This document shows, in pieces, positions 40,103-48,739 of a stretch of 64,000 nt of DNA; the stretch's first letter is position 1; the number at the start of each line of letters is the position of its first letter. The DNA comes from Maioricimonas rarisocia. GTDB lineage: Bacteria > Planctomycetota > Planctomycetia > Planctomycetales > Planctomycetaceae. The stretch is taken from assembly GCF_007747795.1 (NCBI RefSeq), contig NZ_CP036275.1:3340001-3404000 (forward strand). Reading direction: 5' to 3'. The notes beneath the pieces are model-generated. The model was not told the DNA's origin, did no database searches, and saw only the letters and a list, made by a program, of their open reading frames with translations. Both the position numbers and the translations under genes were made by a program.

Positions 40103-41557
40103 ATGCGCGTCCGTCGACTGCTGCCGATGCTGCTGATCGCCCTTGCCTGCTTCTGTACAACAGTGATCGCGGACGATCGCCCGAATGTCCTGTTCCTGAT
40201 CTGCGATGACCTCAACTGCGACCTTGCCTGCTACGGGCATTCGCAGGTGCAGTCGCCCAATATCGACCGGCTCGCGGCACGGGGCGTCCGTTTCGAACAT
40301 GCGTACTGCCAGTATCCGCTGTGCGGACCGAGTCGCGCGTCTTTCATGACCGGGCTCTATCCCGATCAGACGCTCGTGCACCGCAATGCGATCTACATTC
40401 GCGAGCACGTGCCGAACGTGAAAACGATGTCGCAGATGTTTCGCGACAACGGCTACTTCGCCACGCGGATCGGCAAGATCTATCACTACAACGTGCCGAA
40501 GCACATCGGCACCAGCGGCCACGACGATCCCTTCTCGTGGGACTACACGATCAACCCCCATGGTCGCGACAAGGATGACGAAGACCTGATCTTCAGCCTG
40601 CGGCCGGGCAGCTTCGGCGGGACGCTCAGCTGGCTGGCGGCCGACGGCACCGATGAAGAACAGACGGACGGCATCGCCGCGACCGATGCGGTACGACTGC
40701 TGAAGGAATACGGAGACACTCAGCAGTCGTTCTTCATGGCCGTGGGACTGTTCCGGCCCCACACGCCGTACGTCGCGCCGAAGAAGTACTTCGACCTGTA
40801 CCCGCTCGACGAGATTGTCGTGCCCCAGGTTCCCGAAGGCTATTACGAAACGATCCCGACCCCGGCCGTCAACTCGCTCCGCCGCAAGAAGGAGCAGATC
40901 GATTTGCCGGACGACCTGGCCCGCAAGGCGATTCAGGCGTACTACGCTTCCATCACGTTCGCCGACGCACAGCTCGGTCGCATTCTCGATACCCTCGACG
41001 AGAGCGGACTCGCGGAGAGCACGGTCGTCGTCTTCACGTCGGACCACGGCTACCACATGGGGGAACACGGGTATTGGCAGAAGACGACGCTCTTCGAGAA
41101 CGCCGCCCGTGTGCCGCTGATCATCGCCGGTCCCGGCACGACCGCTCGCGGGCAGGTCGCACAGACGCCGGCCGAGATGCTGGACTTCTATCCGACGCTC
41201 GCGGAGCTGTGCGGTCTGAACCCACCGAAGTACCTTTCGGGTGTCAGTCTGGCACCAGTGTTGAAGGACCCATCGGCGATGCCGCGAGAGGCGGCTCTCA
41301 CCCAGTACGCGAACGGCTACAGCATCCGCACGCCGCGGTACCGCTACACCGAATGGGGCGAGAACGGCCAGCTCGGCAGGGAGCTGTACGACCACGAATC
41401 CGATTCGCAGGAGATGACGAACCTGTCAGGCCAGGCGCAGCACGCCGAGACAATGGCCACCCTGTCGCGGCTGCTGCGTGAGCGCGTCCAGGCGGCACAA
41501 AAGAAGCCGGCCGGCGTGACGCAGATCCATTTTGAGAATCGCCGGCGCGTCCGGTGA
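40103..41557 (+). CDS. Secreted sulfatase, iduronate-2-sulfatase-like
   Basis: This 484-residue exported enzyme has a signal peptide (about 1-23). Sulfatases hydrolyse sulfate esters using a formylglycine made from the Cys of CxPSR; here the motif is LCGPSRASFMTG. Metal and substrate ligands are in LFLICDDLN (Asp-Asp) and VVFTSDHGYHMGEHGYW. LFRPHTPYVAPKKYFDLY and the domain order resemble iduronate-2-sulfatase-type (S1_7-like) enzymes. Planctomycetes carry many such genes for marine sulfated polysaccharides. The ATG at 40103 has GGAAGGGG upstream. A matching maturase gene is not in the window. Confidence 0.95.
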   Translation: MRVRRLLPMLLIALACFCTTVIADDRPNVLFLICDDLNCDLACYGHSQVQSPNIDRLAARGVRFEHAYCQYPLCGPSRASFMTGLYPDQTLVHRNAIYIREHVPNVKTMSQMFRDNGYFATRIGKIYHYNVPKHIGTSGHDDPFSWDYTINPHGRDKDDEDLIFSLRPGSFGGTLSWLAADGTDEEQTDGIAATDAVRLLKEYGDTQQSFFMAVGLFRPHTPYVAPKKYFDLYPLDEIVVPQVPEGYYETIPTPAVNSLRRKKEQIDLPDDLARKAIQAYYASITFADAQLGRILDTLDESGLAESTVVVFTSDHGYHMGEHGYWQKTTLFENAARVPLIIAGPGTTARGQVAQTPAEMLDFYPTLAELCGLNPPKYLSGVSLAPVLKDPSAMPREAALTQYANGYSIRTPRYRYTEWGENGQLGRELYDHESDSQEMTNLSGQAQHAETMATLSRLLRERVQAAQKKPAGVTQIHFENRRRVR

Positions 41558-41569
41558 GGAGCGAGGAAA

Positions 41570-41593
41570 ACGAGCCGCGACCGTGAGGGAGCG
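41570..41593. repeat. Dispersed repeat, identical to 21123-21146
   Basis: The 24 bases with GAGCCGCGACCGTGAGGG match 21123-21146 exactly by eye. This copy starts 13 bases after the sulfatase stop codon. Confidence 0.7.
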
Positions 41594-41655
41594 GGATTGT
41601 CGAGCTGCCTGCAGCAGTGGCCGGTGGGGATCAAGGTGACCTCCGACGGACGTAG

Positions 41656-41690
41656 GCATGCTCGCCCGCCTGCGGCGTGAGTGCACTGCA
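41656..41690. repeat. Dispersed repeat, relative of 33457-33490
   Basis: GGCATGCTCGCCCGCCTG followed by CGGCGTGAG matches 33457-33490 with several substitutions. It is in the convergent gap between the sulfatase and pncB. Confidence 0.6.
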
Positions 41691-41731
41691 ACCTTCATGA
41701 GCCGTTGTCCCCACGCCTCGCCGCTCGAGCC

Positions 41732-43093
41732 TCACGTCTCCCCGTCGAGCCAGTCCTCCACCTCTTCCCGCTCCGATTCCAGTCCTGCGCTGTAGCGGAC
41801 CGGGTACGGCGCAGCCGCCGGCTCAATGCTGCGAATGGCATCCGGCAGGCTCGCAATCTGCCGCAGCGCGTATTCGCGCGACTCATTCAGTGAAGGGATC
41901 GCGTCCGGCAGCCGTTTGCCGCCTTGCATCACCGGCTTCAGCAAGGGCTCGCCGTCGAGTTCTTCGTCGGCTCGCGCCAGGACGTCGTGCGTGAATCGCC
42001 CCTCTCCGCAGTAGCGGAAGACCTGCTTCGTTCCCGGATACAGCTTCTTGCCTGTCGACAGCTTCATACGAGCCTGTCCGCCGTACTCGACCAGCTTGTA
42101 CGCCATGTCGAGTGAGGGAGCGTCTTCGCTGACGGCCATCTTTGTGCCGACGCCGAATCCATCGATCGGCGCACCGGAGTGAACAAGGTCCCAGACGCTG
42201 TATTCGTCGAGTCCGCCGGAGGCAAAGATCTTCACGTCGTTCATGCCGGCCTCGTCGAGCAGCGTCCGCGCCTTGCAGGCCAGGCCGGCCAGGTCCCCTG
42301 AGTCGAGCCGGATGGAGGCCGGATGGAAGTCGGATCCGAGTTCGTCACGCAGCGAAATGATCTGCCGCACTCCCTCGAGCGTGTCGTAGGTATCGACCAG
42401 CAGCGTAGTGCCGGGGAACAGCCTCGCAAACGCTGCGAACGCCGCTCGTTCGCTGTCGTGCGCCTGGATGTAACTGTGGGCCATCGTGCCGAAGATGGGA
42501 ATGCCGTACGTCTTCCCCGCGAGCAAATTCGAAGTGCCGTCCGCTCCCACGAGCCAGCTGCAGCGGGCAACCTTCATTGCCGCATCGGTCCCGTGGGCCC
42601 GGCGGGAGCCGAAGTCGACCAGCCTCCGCCCGGCAGCCGCGATCATCACCCGGGCCGCCTTGCTGGCCGCGACGGTCTGGAAATGCACCTGGTTGAGGAG
42701 GAACGTCTCGACCAGCTGCGCTTCGAGGATCGGCGCGGTGACGCGCAAGAGCGGTTCGTGCGGGAAGATGACCGTCCCTTCGGGGACTGCGTCGACGTCC
42801 CCGGTGAACCGCAGATGCTTCAGCCGATCGAGAAACGGCTCAGGAAAGGGCCCCTGCTCCTTCAGGTAGTCCAGATCGCTTTCGGTGAACTGAAACTGTT
42901 CGAGGTACGTCAGACTGTCCGCGAGGCCGGCGGCGATGGCGTAGTTGCGGCAGGAGGGCAGCGTGCGGAAGAAAAGCTCGAATGTCGCGGACTGTCCCAT
43001 TCCCTCGGCGTCATACGCTCTGGCCATGGTGAGCTGGTACAGATCGTTGAGCAGCGCCGACCGCAGGGGGGCGTCCGGGCAGTGTTCAGGCAT
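41732..43093 (-). CDS. pncB: Nicotinate phosphoribosyltransferase
   Basis: This 453-residue cytoplasmic enzyme joins nicotinate to PRPP, making nicotinate mononucleotide in NAD salvage. Typical stretches are LLNDLYQLTMARAY at the N-terminus, VDFGSRRAHGTDAA, the active-site region GTMAHSYIQAHDSE, FPGTTLLVDTYDT, IRLDSGDLAGLA and FGVGTKMAVSEDAP. The ATG at 43093 overlaps the stop of pncA by eight bases; 43135 is an in-frame alternative inside pncA. Overlap with the gene that makes nicotinate indicates one coupled salvage operon. Confidence 0.95.
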   Translation of the reverse strand: MPEHCPDAPLRSALLNDLYQLTMARAYDAEGMGQSATFELFFRTLPSCRNYAIAAGLADSLTYLEQFQFTESDLDYLKEQGPFPEPFLDRLKHLRFTGDVDAVPEGTVIFPHEPLLRVTAPILEAQLVETFLLNQVHFQTVAASKAARVMIAAAGRRLVDFGSRRAHGTDAAMKVARCSWLVGADGTSNLLAGKTYGIPIFGTMAHSYIQAHDSERAAFAAFARLFPGTTLLVDTYDTLEGVRQIISLRDELGSDFHPASIRLDSGDLAGLACKARTLLDEAGMNDVKIFASGGLDEYSVWDLVHSGAPIDGFGVGTKMAVSEDAPSLDMAYKLVEYGGQARMKLSTGKKLYPGTKQVFRYCGEGRFTHDVLARADEELDGEPLLKPVMQGGKRLPDAIPSLNESREYALRQIASLPDAIRSIEPAAAPYPVRYSAGLESEREEVEDWLDGET

Positions 43094-43664
43094 GCTCCGC
43101 TCCGAGATGCTCGCGACTGCGTTCGATGAGGGCACCCACGCGCGTCATTTCTTCGAGGGCTTTCTGTCCGGACTCCGGCGAGAGCGGACGCGAAGCGGCT
43201 TCAATGACGTGGACTTCGAACCCTTCCCGGCAGGCATCGATGACGGTCGCCCGCACGCAGACATCCAGCGCCAGTCCGCCAATCCAGAGTCGATCAATCT
43301 CGTGTCGCCGCAGATCGTTGGTCAGCCCGGTTCCGTCGAACGCCGAGTAGCTGTCCCGGTCACGGGCCGTCCCCTTGTTGATGATCTGGGCTTCGTCGGG
43401 GAGTTTGAGGTCCGGGTGGAACTCGGCTCCCGGCGTACCTGCGATGCAATGTGCCGGCCATCGCCCCCCCTGGGACGTAAAGCTGATGTGATCCTCCGGG
43501 TGCCAGTCGCGGGACGCAACGATCGGAGCTCCGGCAGCCTGAGCCCGGGCGATCCAGCGATTCAGGACGGGGACGATCCCGTCTCCTCCCTGCACGGGCA
43601 GCGCACCTCCGGGACAGAAGTCGTTCTGGACGTCGACGATGATCAAAGCGTCAAGGGGGACCAT
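43086..43664 (-). CDS. pncA: Nicotinamidase
   Basis: This 192-residue isochorismatase-fold enzyme deamidates nicotinamide to nicotinate, the substrate of the next gene's product. The catalytic triad is visible: Asp in VQNDFCPGGALP, Lys in IINKGT, and Cys in GGLALDVCVRAT. Metal ligands sit in SRDWHPEDH. Length fits the family (about 190-210). The ATG at 43664 is preferred because GGAG lies ten bases upstream; ATG at 43685 is an alternative. It is divergent from the ThuA gene and overlaps pncB. Confidence 0.95.
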   Translation of the reverse strand: MVPLDALIIVDVQNDFCPGGALPVQGGDGIVPVLNRWIARAQAAGAPIVASRDWHPEDHISFTSQGGRWPAHCIAGTPGAEFHPDLKLPDEAQIINKGTARDRDSYSAFDGTGLTNDLRRHEIDRLWIGGLALDVCVRATVIDACREGFEVHVIEAASRPLSPESGQKALEEMTRVGALIERSREHLGAEHA

Positions 43665-43849
43665 TCGTCTGTACTCCGCATCCATGGTGCAGGTCGGGAC
43701 GTGCTCGGGTCTGCGGTTCAGAATAACAGACGTTCGCAGTTCGTGTTGCCCCATGTCCTGCGGTTCGACTTGTGGCACTTCTCGCCGCAGAGTGGTTAGG
43801 ATGATCGCTGAACAGGACCGCCCCTTCGTCGTCGAGGAGAGACCGCATC

Positions 43850-44761
43850 ATGTTCGGGAAGTTGCTCACCTGTCGTTCCATCGTCTGCACGCTCGCCGTG
43901 ACCCTCGCTGCACTGGCCGATGCTCCCCACTTGTCCGCGGAGACGTCGGAGGCCCAACCCGGGAATGTGCTGATCATCGTCGGCCCCAGCAGTCATCCGG
44001 CCGGGACTCACGAAGTGACCGCAGGCGCCCGGCTGCTGTCCCACTGCCTGGAGAACGCCGAGAACGTCGAGGGGCTTTCGGTCGCCGTCTCGGAAGGGTG
44101 GCCCGAAGATGACAGCGTCGTCCAGAAGGCGGCAACGTTCGTGTTTACCGGCGATACGTTTCCCGCAGAGCGACTGCCGCAGTCGGACATCGTGATGCAG
44201 CGGCTGGGGACGGCGATGAACCGGGGGGCGGGCATCGTCTGCATCCACTATGCGACCGGATTGCGGGACGAGGACGTGGCCGACGATGGCGACCATCCCC
44301 TGCTCCACTGGACCGGCGGATACTTTGCGACCCGCTGCCGGCATCACCAGTCCATCGCCCGAATCTGGACCGCGACGATCGAGCCAGGCGGTGCCGAACA
44401 TCCCGTCAACCGTGGCTGGAAGCCATTCACACTGCACGACGAACCGTACATCAACAATTATTTCGGACCGAACGGCCCGGCGGCGAACGTGACGCCGCTG
44501 GCGGTTTCGATGCTCCCTCCGGACAACCCCCAGCGAGAGATCGTCTCCTGGGCGGTCGAACGTGGGGATGGCGGTCGCGGCATGGGCGTCGTGATGCCCC
44601 ACTTCTTCCGCAGCTGGAAGAACGAGGATCTGCGGAAGCTGATTCTGAACGGCATTGTCTGGACCGCGCAGGTGGAGGTGCCGGCTGAGGGAGTGAAAAC
44701 GACGCTGCCGGACCTGGCGACTTTCAGCCCCGGGGCCGTGGAACCGAAGCCACGCAGGTAG
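43850..44761 (+). CDS. Secreted ThuA-domain protein
   Basis: This 303-residue protein has a signal peptide (about 1-30). It has a ThuA/trehalose-utilisation-like flavodoxin/glutamine-amidotransferase fold: VLIIVGPSSHPAGTHEVTAGARLLSHCL, FVFTGDTFPAE, RGAGIVCIHYATG, then WTGGYF and the C-terminal RSWKNEDLRKLILNGIVWTAQ. ThuA proteins are common in planctomycetes near secreted dehydrogenases; their activity on sugars is presumed. The ATG at 43850 is the first in frame and has a GGAGAGACC about 10 bases upstream. It is convergent with the DAC-domain gene. Confidence 0.88.
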   Translation: MFGKLLTCRSIVCTLAVTLAALADAPHLSAETSEAQPGNVLIIVGPSSHPAGTHEVTAGARLLSHCLENAENVEGLSVAVSEGWPEDDSVVQKAATFVFTGDTFPAERLPQSDIVMQRLGTAMNRGAGIVCIHYATGLRDEDVADDGDHPLLHWTGGYFATRCRHHQSIARIWTATIEPGGAEHPVNRGWKPFTLHDEPYINNYFGPNGPAANVTPLAVSMLPPDNPQREIVSWAVERGDGGRGMGVVMPHFFRSWKNEDLRKLILNGIVWTAQVEVPAEGVKTTLPDLATFSPGAVEPKPRR

Positions 44762-44770
44762 CAGCGGGCG

Positions 44771-45991
44771 TCAGGCGACGGGGTACTCGTTGGTGTCGTC
44801 TTCGGGGGAAATGCGGTGGTAGATCTCGACCGCCTCGTCCGTTCCCGTAGCGACGCTGACGTAGCCGTCCTGCGAGACGACAAACGCCATCGCCCCCGGG
44901 ACCTCGCGGCAGAAGCAGGAGGCCGATCGGTGCCGCGTGCCGAGGTCGGTGGCGTCCTGCTCGATCTCGACGAACCCGGTTTTGCCGTCGGGGTAGAGTC
45001 GCCGTGGCCGCCGCAGCGATGTGTCGGATCGTTTGATGATGCAGCCGAAGCCGAGCAGAGTGAACTGCTCGTCCATCAGCACCGCCCCATCGATCATGCT
45101 CATGCCGACGACGTGCTCGATCGTCGTCAGCAGGTCGGCTTCGGCCTGAGCGGCCAGAAGATCCTGCTCTGACGGCTGACCCCCCGATCTCACCTGACTG
45201 GCCGGGCGGGTGCACGCCGCAAGTCGGTCGATGGCATGGCGGACCACGCTGGTTTCGCACGGATACCCGACCGTCAGATGTGCCGCGGCGCGGTTGCTGT
45301 CGAAACCGGCCGGCACGACCAGCAGCGTTCCTCCGTGCCTTCGGTCACGCATCTGGAGCAGGCAGTCCGCCAGAACGCGGTAAAAGATCGGCGCCCGCCC
45401 GGGATACTCGCCGGCATTCCGCTGCGCCTGGGCAATGCGATGAATCCAGCTGCGAACGCAGCAGACCGAGTAGAGCTTGGCGAAGATTTCCGCGTTGCCG
45501 CCGCAGTACTCGTCGCTCAGTGACGCGATGTTCAGCCGCAGGCGTCCCGGCCCGAGGATACGGACGAGCGGCTGGATCCGTCGATGCTCATAGTAGATGT
45601 CATGGATCGAAAGCCGGGCGAGACCGGCGACGACGAGGTCTCCGGAGTCGCTCAAGGTCACGACGATGACGTCCCGGGAGTCGAGCACCATCTGCGAGAA
45701 GACGGCAAGTGTTCCCGCGGAGAGCGTGGCTGCGAACGGCACGTTGACCGGGACGGCGTCGTCGGCTGCGGTCAGAAGAATGCCGCACTCGCTGGCCCGT
45801 CCCTCTTCCGTTTCGAAGCTCGTCCGGTACGCCGTGCGGATCAGCGATTTCAGCCCCGCCCGGTAAACTTCGATCGAGACCGTTTCCGGATCGTTGACCG
45901 GGCCCGAGAAGAGTTCTCCGTACTGATTGCAGGCCCAGTCGGCGAAGTCGTCGGGGCTGATGAAATCATTGGGGCGGAGGAGCACACTCAT
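44771..45991 (-). CDS. DisA-like diadenylate cyclase domain protein with N-terminal sensor
   Basis: This 406-residue protein has no signal peptide or membrane helix. The C-terminal region from about 275 resembles the DisA/CdaA diadenylate cyclase (DAC) domain: MSMIDGAVLM carries the DGA motif (residues 301-303) and DLGTRHRSASCF carries the GxRHRxA motif (351-357), the two conserved active-site blocks that bind ATP to make c-di-AMP. The upstream part resembles the DACNV-type sensor region found before such domains in Gram-negative bacteria. The ATG at 45991 is chosen because the longer frame to 46054 starts inside the upstream terminator. No other c-di-AMP gene is nearby. Cyclase activity is inferred from the motifs. 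Confidence 0.75.
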   Translation of the reverse strand: MSVLLRPNDFISPDDFADWACNQYGELFSGPVNDPETVSIEVYRAGLKSLIRTAYRTSFETEEGRASECGILLTAADDAVPVNVPFAATLSAGTLAVFSQMVLDSRDVIVVTLSDSGDLVVAGLARLSIHDIYYEHRRIQPLVRILGPGRLRLNIASLSDEYCGGNAEIFAKLYSVCCVRSWIHRIAQAQRNAGEYPGRAPIFYRVLADCLLQMRDRRHGGTLLVVPAGFDSNRAAAHLTVGYPCETSVVRHAIDRLAACTRPASQVRSGGQPSEQDLLAAQAEADLLTTIEHVVGMSMIDGAVLMDEQFTLLGFGCIIKRSDTSLRRPRRLYPDGKTGFVEIEQDATDLGTRHRSASCFCREVPGAMAFVVSQDGYVSVATGTDEAVEIYHRISPEDDTNEYPVA

Positions 45992-46028
45992 GGGTGTGGC
46001 TCGCGTCACAGTGCGGGCGAAGGGGCAT

Positions 46029-46068
46029 GAAAAACGGCCATGCGGAGTCGCCAACCCGGCATGGCCGT
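46029..46068 (-). terminator. Intrinsic terminator after the gene at 46090
   Basis: On the minus strand ACGGCCATGC-cgggttggcgactcc-GCATGGCCGT is followed by TTTTC. It separates the stress-related gene run from the DAC-domain gene. Confidence 0.85.
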
Positions 46069-46089
46069 CAGACGGTGAATTGTCGCCGC

Positions 46090-46707
46090 CTACGTCGACT
46101 CGTCTTCGACCGGCGCCGATTCGTCTGCGGATTCCTCTGACGGTGCTTCCTCGCTGTCACCCCCTGCGGCGGGTGCAGGCGAACCGCTGCCATGCCCGCC
46201 ACTCGGGGCCGAAGGTGCCACTTCTGATTCACCTTCTGTTTCGGTCGGGTCAACTTCCGGTTCGTCGGCAGGAAGATTATCCGGTTCGGGGGGAACGTCG
46301 CTGAGCATTCCCTGAACAGTGTACGGCTCGGTCAGCGTATTGTAGGTCAGGGTCAGTCCGTAGCTCTTGCCCAGCAGTCCTTTCCAGCGGTATTCGATCG
46401 ACTTGACCGTGCTGGACACTTCCCCTTCCGAGCGGGACGGCCAGCCAACGACGTGATCGGAAATCTCCGTGATCGGGAGCGGTTCCCCATCGGGGCGATC
46501 GTCGTCGATGAGCGGCTTGAGGTTGTTGAGCGTCATCGTGTAGCCGAAGCGGGCGTGCGCCTGGATACTGACCAGGACCAGCAGGACGATGATCATCCCG
46601 TAAACGATGACGCGCTCCACGGGAGAACGGGACTTCTTCTCGGCACCGGCCGTTTCGCCAGCGGGGGATGAGGAGGCGTCCGGGGTTTGCGGGGTTTCCT
46701 GGTTCAT
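46090..46707 (-). CDS. Membrane-anchored hypothetical protein with acidic tail
   Basis: This 205-residue protein has a polar N-terminus, one membrane helix at about 33-50 (VIVYGMIIVLLVLVSIQAHA), a folded middle (YTMTLNNLKPLIDDD, TVKSIEYRWKGLLGKSYGLTLTYNTL) and a low-complexity acidic Pro/Ser/Glu tail from about 135. Family not recognised. It is the last gene before a strong terminator, downstream of the small membrane protein and the two Hsp20 genes, with gaps of 110-210 bases, so co-transcription is possible. Confidence 0.75.
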   Translation of the reverse strand: MNQETPQTPDASSSPAGETAGAEKKSRSPVERVIVYGMIIVLLVLVSIQAHARFGYTMTLNNLKPLIDDDRPDGEPLPITEISDHVVGWPSRSEGEVSSTVKSIEYRWKGLLGKSYGLTLTYNTLTEPYTVQGMLSDVPPEPDNLPADEPEVDPTETEGESEVAPSAPSGGHGSGSPAPAAGGDSEEAPSEESADESAPVEDEST

Positions 46708-46914
46708 GATGTCGCTCGCTTCAGGGAGAGGTGGGGCATTCCGGATCCAGACGTATTGGTCGATCTCCCGTCTCCGCGCACGAGAGACAGGCGGACGACG
46801 AACACGAGACGGCCCGCAGTACCGCCAGCATACCGCAGGGGGAATCGTCGTTCCAACAGGATGCGGCAGAACTCCGGCCGATCCTCGTGGTTCCTCCGGA
46901 AAGGGAGGGGTTGT

Positions 46915-47217
46915 TCAGACCCCCCCGAACGTCTGGACCAGGCAGATGCCACCCTTGATCAGAAGAACCACCGCCAGCACGGCACCGATCAGGGCGGCCG
47001 GCAGCAGCACCACCATCGCCGCCAGCGTCAGACCCGTCGTCAGCAGATTCACGACCAGGAGCAGGACCGCGAGGAGCGCCTGCACTGCGGCGCGGGCAAG
47101 CCGTCCGATGCTCCTTCCCAGACGGTCGGCGAGACAGTTCCAGCTGAGGGCCGGTGCATCCTGTTGCGTGTGCGAATAACTTTGGTTGCCAGACCAGCGC
47201 AGCATGTGCCCGTACAT
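46915..47217 (-). CDS. Small membrane protein (100 aa)
   Basis: From the ATG at 47217 (GGGAGGT at good spacing upstream) the protein has a polar first half and two hydrophobic helices: AAVQALLAVLLLVVNLLTTGL and AAMVVLLPAALIGAVLAVVLLI. A longer frame to 47301 lacks a good ribosome site. Family not recognised. It lies 109 bases after the second Hsp20 gene on the same strand; a role in envelope stress is a guess from position. Confidence 0.7.
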   Translation of the reverse strand: MYGHMLRWSGNQSYSHTQQDAPALSWNCLADRLGRSIGRLARAAVQALLAVLLLVVNLLTTGLTLAAMVVLLPAALIGAVLAVVLLIKGGICLVQTFGGV

Positions 47218-47326
47218 CGCTGAAACCTCCCGAAATCTCTTGAGGAAACAGCGGTGACACCATCGGGAGCCCGGCTGGCAGCAGTTGCCGGGCTCCCGCA
47301 TTCACCACGTCAGATTCTGGTCGAAC

Positions 47327-47782
47327 TCACGACCGGCACTTGACCTCGATCCGCTTTGTGCGGGCGTCCTCGGCCTTGGGAACGGTAATGCGAAGCACGC
47401 CGTCCTCGTATTCCGCCGACACGTTCTCGGTGTCGACATCGTCGCCAAGGCGGACGACCCGCCGGAACTGACCGTGGAATCGCTCGATCCGGTGCCAGGT
47501 CTGTTCCTTCTGCTCTGACTCCCCGTGTCGCGTGCCGGTAATCCAGAGATCCCCATGCCGGATCTCAATGTCGATGTCATCCGGTTTCATACCGGGAAGA
47601 TCGGCCGAGACCTCATAATGGTCGTCGGATTCGGCCAGGTTGACGCGGGGCGTCCATGAGAGCGTCTCGCCGCTGCCTTCGTCCCGCAGGTCGAAGAAGC
47701 GGTTCATGACGTCGTCGATTTCGCGCCGGAAGTCGTTGGGGAGTCCGCCGCGAAACCGGAAAGGACTGAGCGAACTGTTCAT
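47327..47782 (-). CDS. Hsp20 small heat-shock protein
   Basis: This 151-residue cytoplasmic holdase has a short N-terminal arm (FRREIDDVMNRFFDL), an alpha-crystallin domain at about 45-140 (VNLAESDDHYEVSADLPGMKPDDIDIEI, DLWITGTR, WHRIERFHGQFRRVVRLGDDVD, YEDGVLRITVPKAE) and a C-terminal RIEVK. AAGGAGA lies just upstream of the ATG at 47782. It is the second of two tandem Hsp20 genes; the two are clearly paralogous but diverged. Small heat-shock proteins bind unfolding proteins and pass them to Hsp70 systems. Confidence 0.95.
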   Translation of the reverse strand: MNSSLSPFRFRGGLPNDFRREIDDVMNRFFDLRDEGSGETLSWTPRVNLAESDDHYEVSADLPGMKPDDIDIEIRHGDLWITGTRHGESEQKEQTWHRIERFHGQFRRVVRLGDDVDTENVSAEYEDGVLRITVPKAEDARTKRIEVKCRS

Positions 47783-47903
47783 CACGTTCTCCTTTCGTCT
47801 GTTTCGTTGCGAATTCCATCCGTTGTCATGTCGTGGCCGCACCGCCGGATGGCATGACGATGCGGCCACCCTCCGAAACCGCTCCCACCGTTCGACGGCG
47901 GGC

Positions 47904-48374
47904 TCAGTTCTGCTCGAGTCGTTTCTGCGATCCTTTGCCTGCCTTGACCTCGATGCGGCGTGGCTGATGCTCGGCCTTCTTCGCAATCGAGATGTACAGG
48001 ACGCCGTCTTCGAGCGTTGCGTCGATCGATTCCGGGTCGACGCTGTCGTTCAGCACGACCACTCTCTGGAAGGCTCCGTAGTACCGTTCGTCGTACCAGG
48101 TCTTGCGATCGTGCTGCGGCAGCTTCCGCTCGCCGCGAATCCACAGCTGCCCCTTCTCCATCGAGAGACTGAGGTCGTCGAGGTGAAGGCCCGGCAGGTC
48201 CATCTCGATGTGGATGTGGCCGTCATCTTCCCACACGGCCAGGCCGCCGTAGCGTCGGAATTCGTTGCGGATTCCGTTGCCTGTGCTGCGGAAATCGCGA
48301 TCGAATTCGCGAGTGACCGCGTCCATTGCGTTGGAGAACAGAGAGTCCCAGCGGTTCGTCAGAGTCGTCGACAT
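47904..48374 (-). CDS. Hsp20 small heat-shock protein
   Basis: This 156-residue alpha-crystallin-domain protein is the first gene of the run. The domain shows VWEDDGHIHIEMDLPGLHLDDLSLSM, GQLWIRGERKLP, YDERYYGAFQRVVVLND and LEDGVLYISIAKKAEHQPRRIEVK. The N-terminal arm (WDSLFSNAMDAVTREFDRDF) is typical. AAAGGAGACGA lies upstream of the ATG at 48374, close to the ribosome site of the second copy and of the divergent gene. No CIRCE inverted repeat was seen in the upstream region, so control is not through an obvious HrcA site. Confidence 0.95.
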   Translation of the reverse strand: MSTTLTNRWDSLFSNAMDAVTREFDRDFRSTGNGIRNEFRRYGGLAVWEDDGHIHIEMDLPGLHLDDLSLSMEKGQLWIRGERKLPQHDRKTWYDERYYGAFQRVVVLNDSVDPESIDATLEDGVLYISIAKKAEHQPRRIEVKAGKGSQKRLEQN

Positions 48375-48739
48375 GGCTTCGTCTCCTTTACTTCTGCAAT
48401 CAGAAACACAGAGAAGAACCCAATGGTGTCGGTCGGCCGGACTCCGGGTGCCGGCGTTGCCGACAGTCGCCGTTACGAAAAAGCAAAGCCCGTGCCGATC
48501 TCCGGGGCGCCGGGGCTCTCACGTCGCAGGTGATTGGGGCATCGGCGGATGCGTCGTTGCTGCCCTGTCGTGGAGGCTGGTGCAGGCGGAAGAGACGGGC
48601 TGCCAGAGTGGCACTCGGGGCCTGAGCCCGCGCGTTCCCGTTTCTGCCGGAATTGCCCCCGGCTGTCGTTTTGACCGCATGATCCGCCCGACCCAGGCGA
48701 CCAGTCACAGGAAGGCGAACGCCCAGCAAGGAGACGAGT
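48375..48739. other. Divergent intergenic region, Hsp20 / secretin-N gene
   Basis: About 365 bases holding the promoters of both directions. No CIRCE element or clear -35/-10 pair was recognised. No coding frame is supported. Confidence 0.45.

Noticed and set aside
39803-41395. 530-residue minus-strand frame opposite the sulfatase
   Set aside because: Shadow frame; the plus strand has the complete sulfatase signature and a signal peptide.
48375-48739. CIRCE or other heat-shock operator upstream of the Hsp20 genes
   Set aside because: No TTAGCACTC-type inverted repeat was found on either strand.
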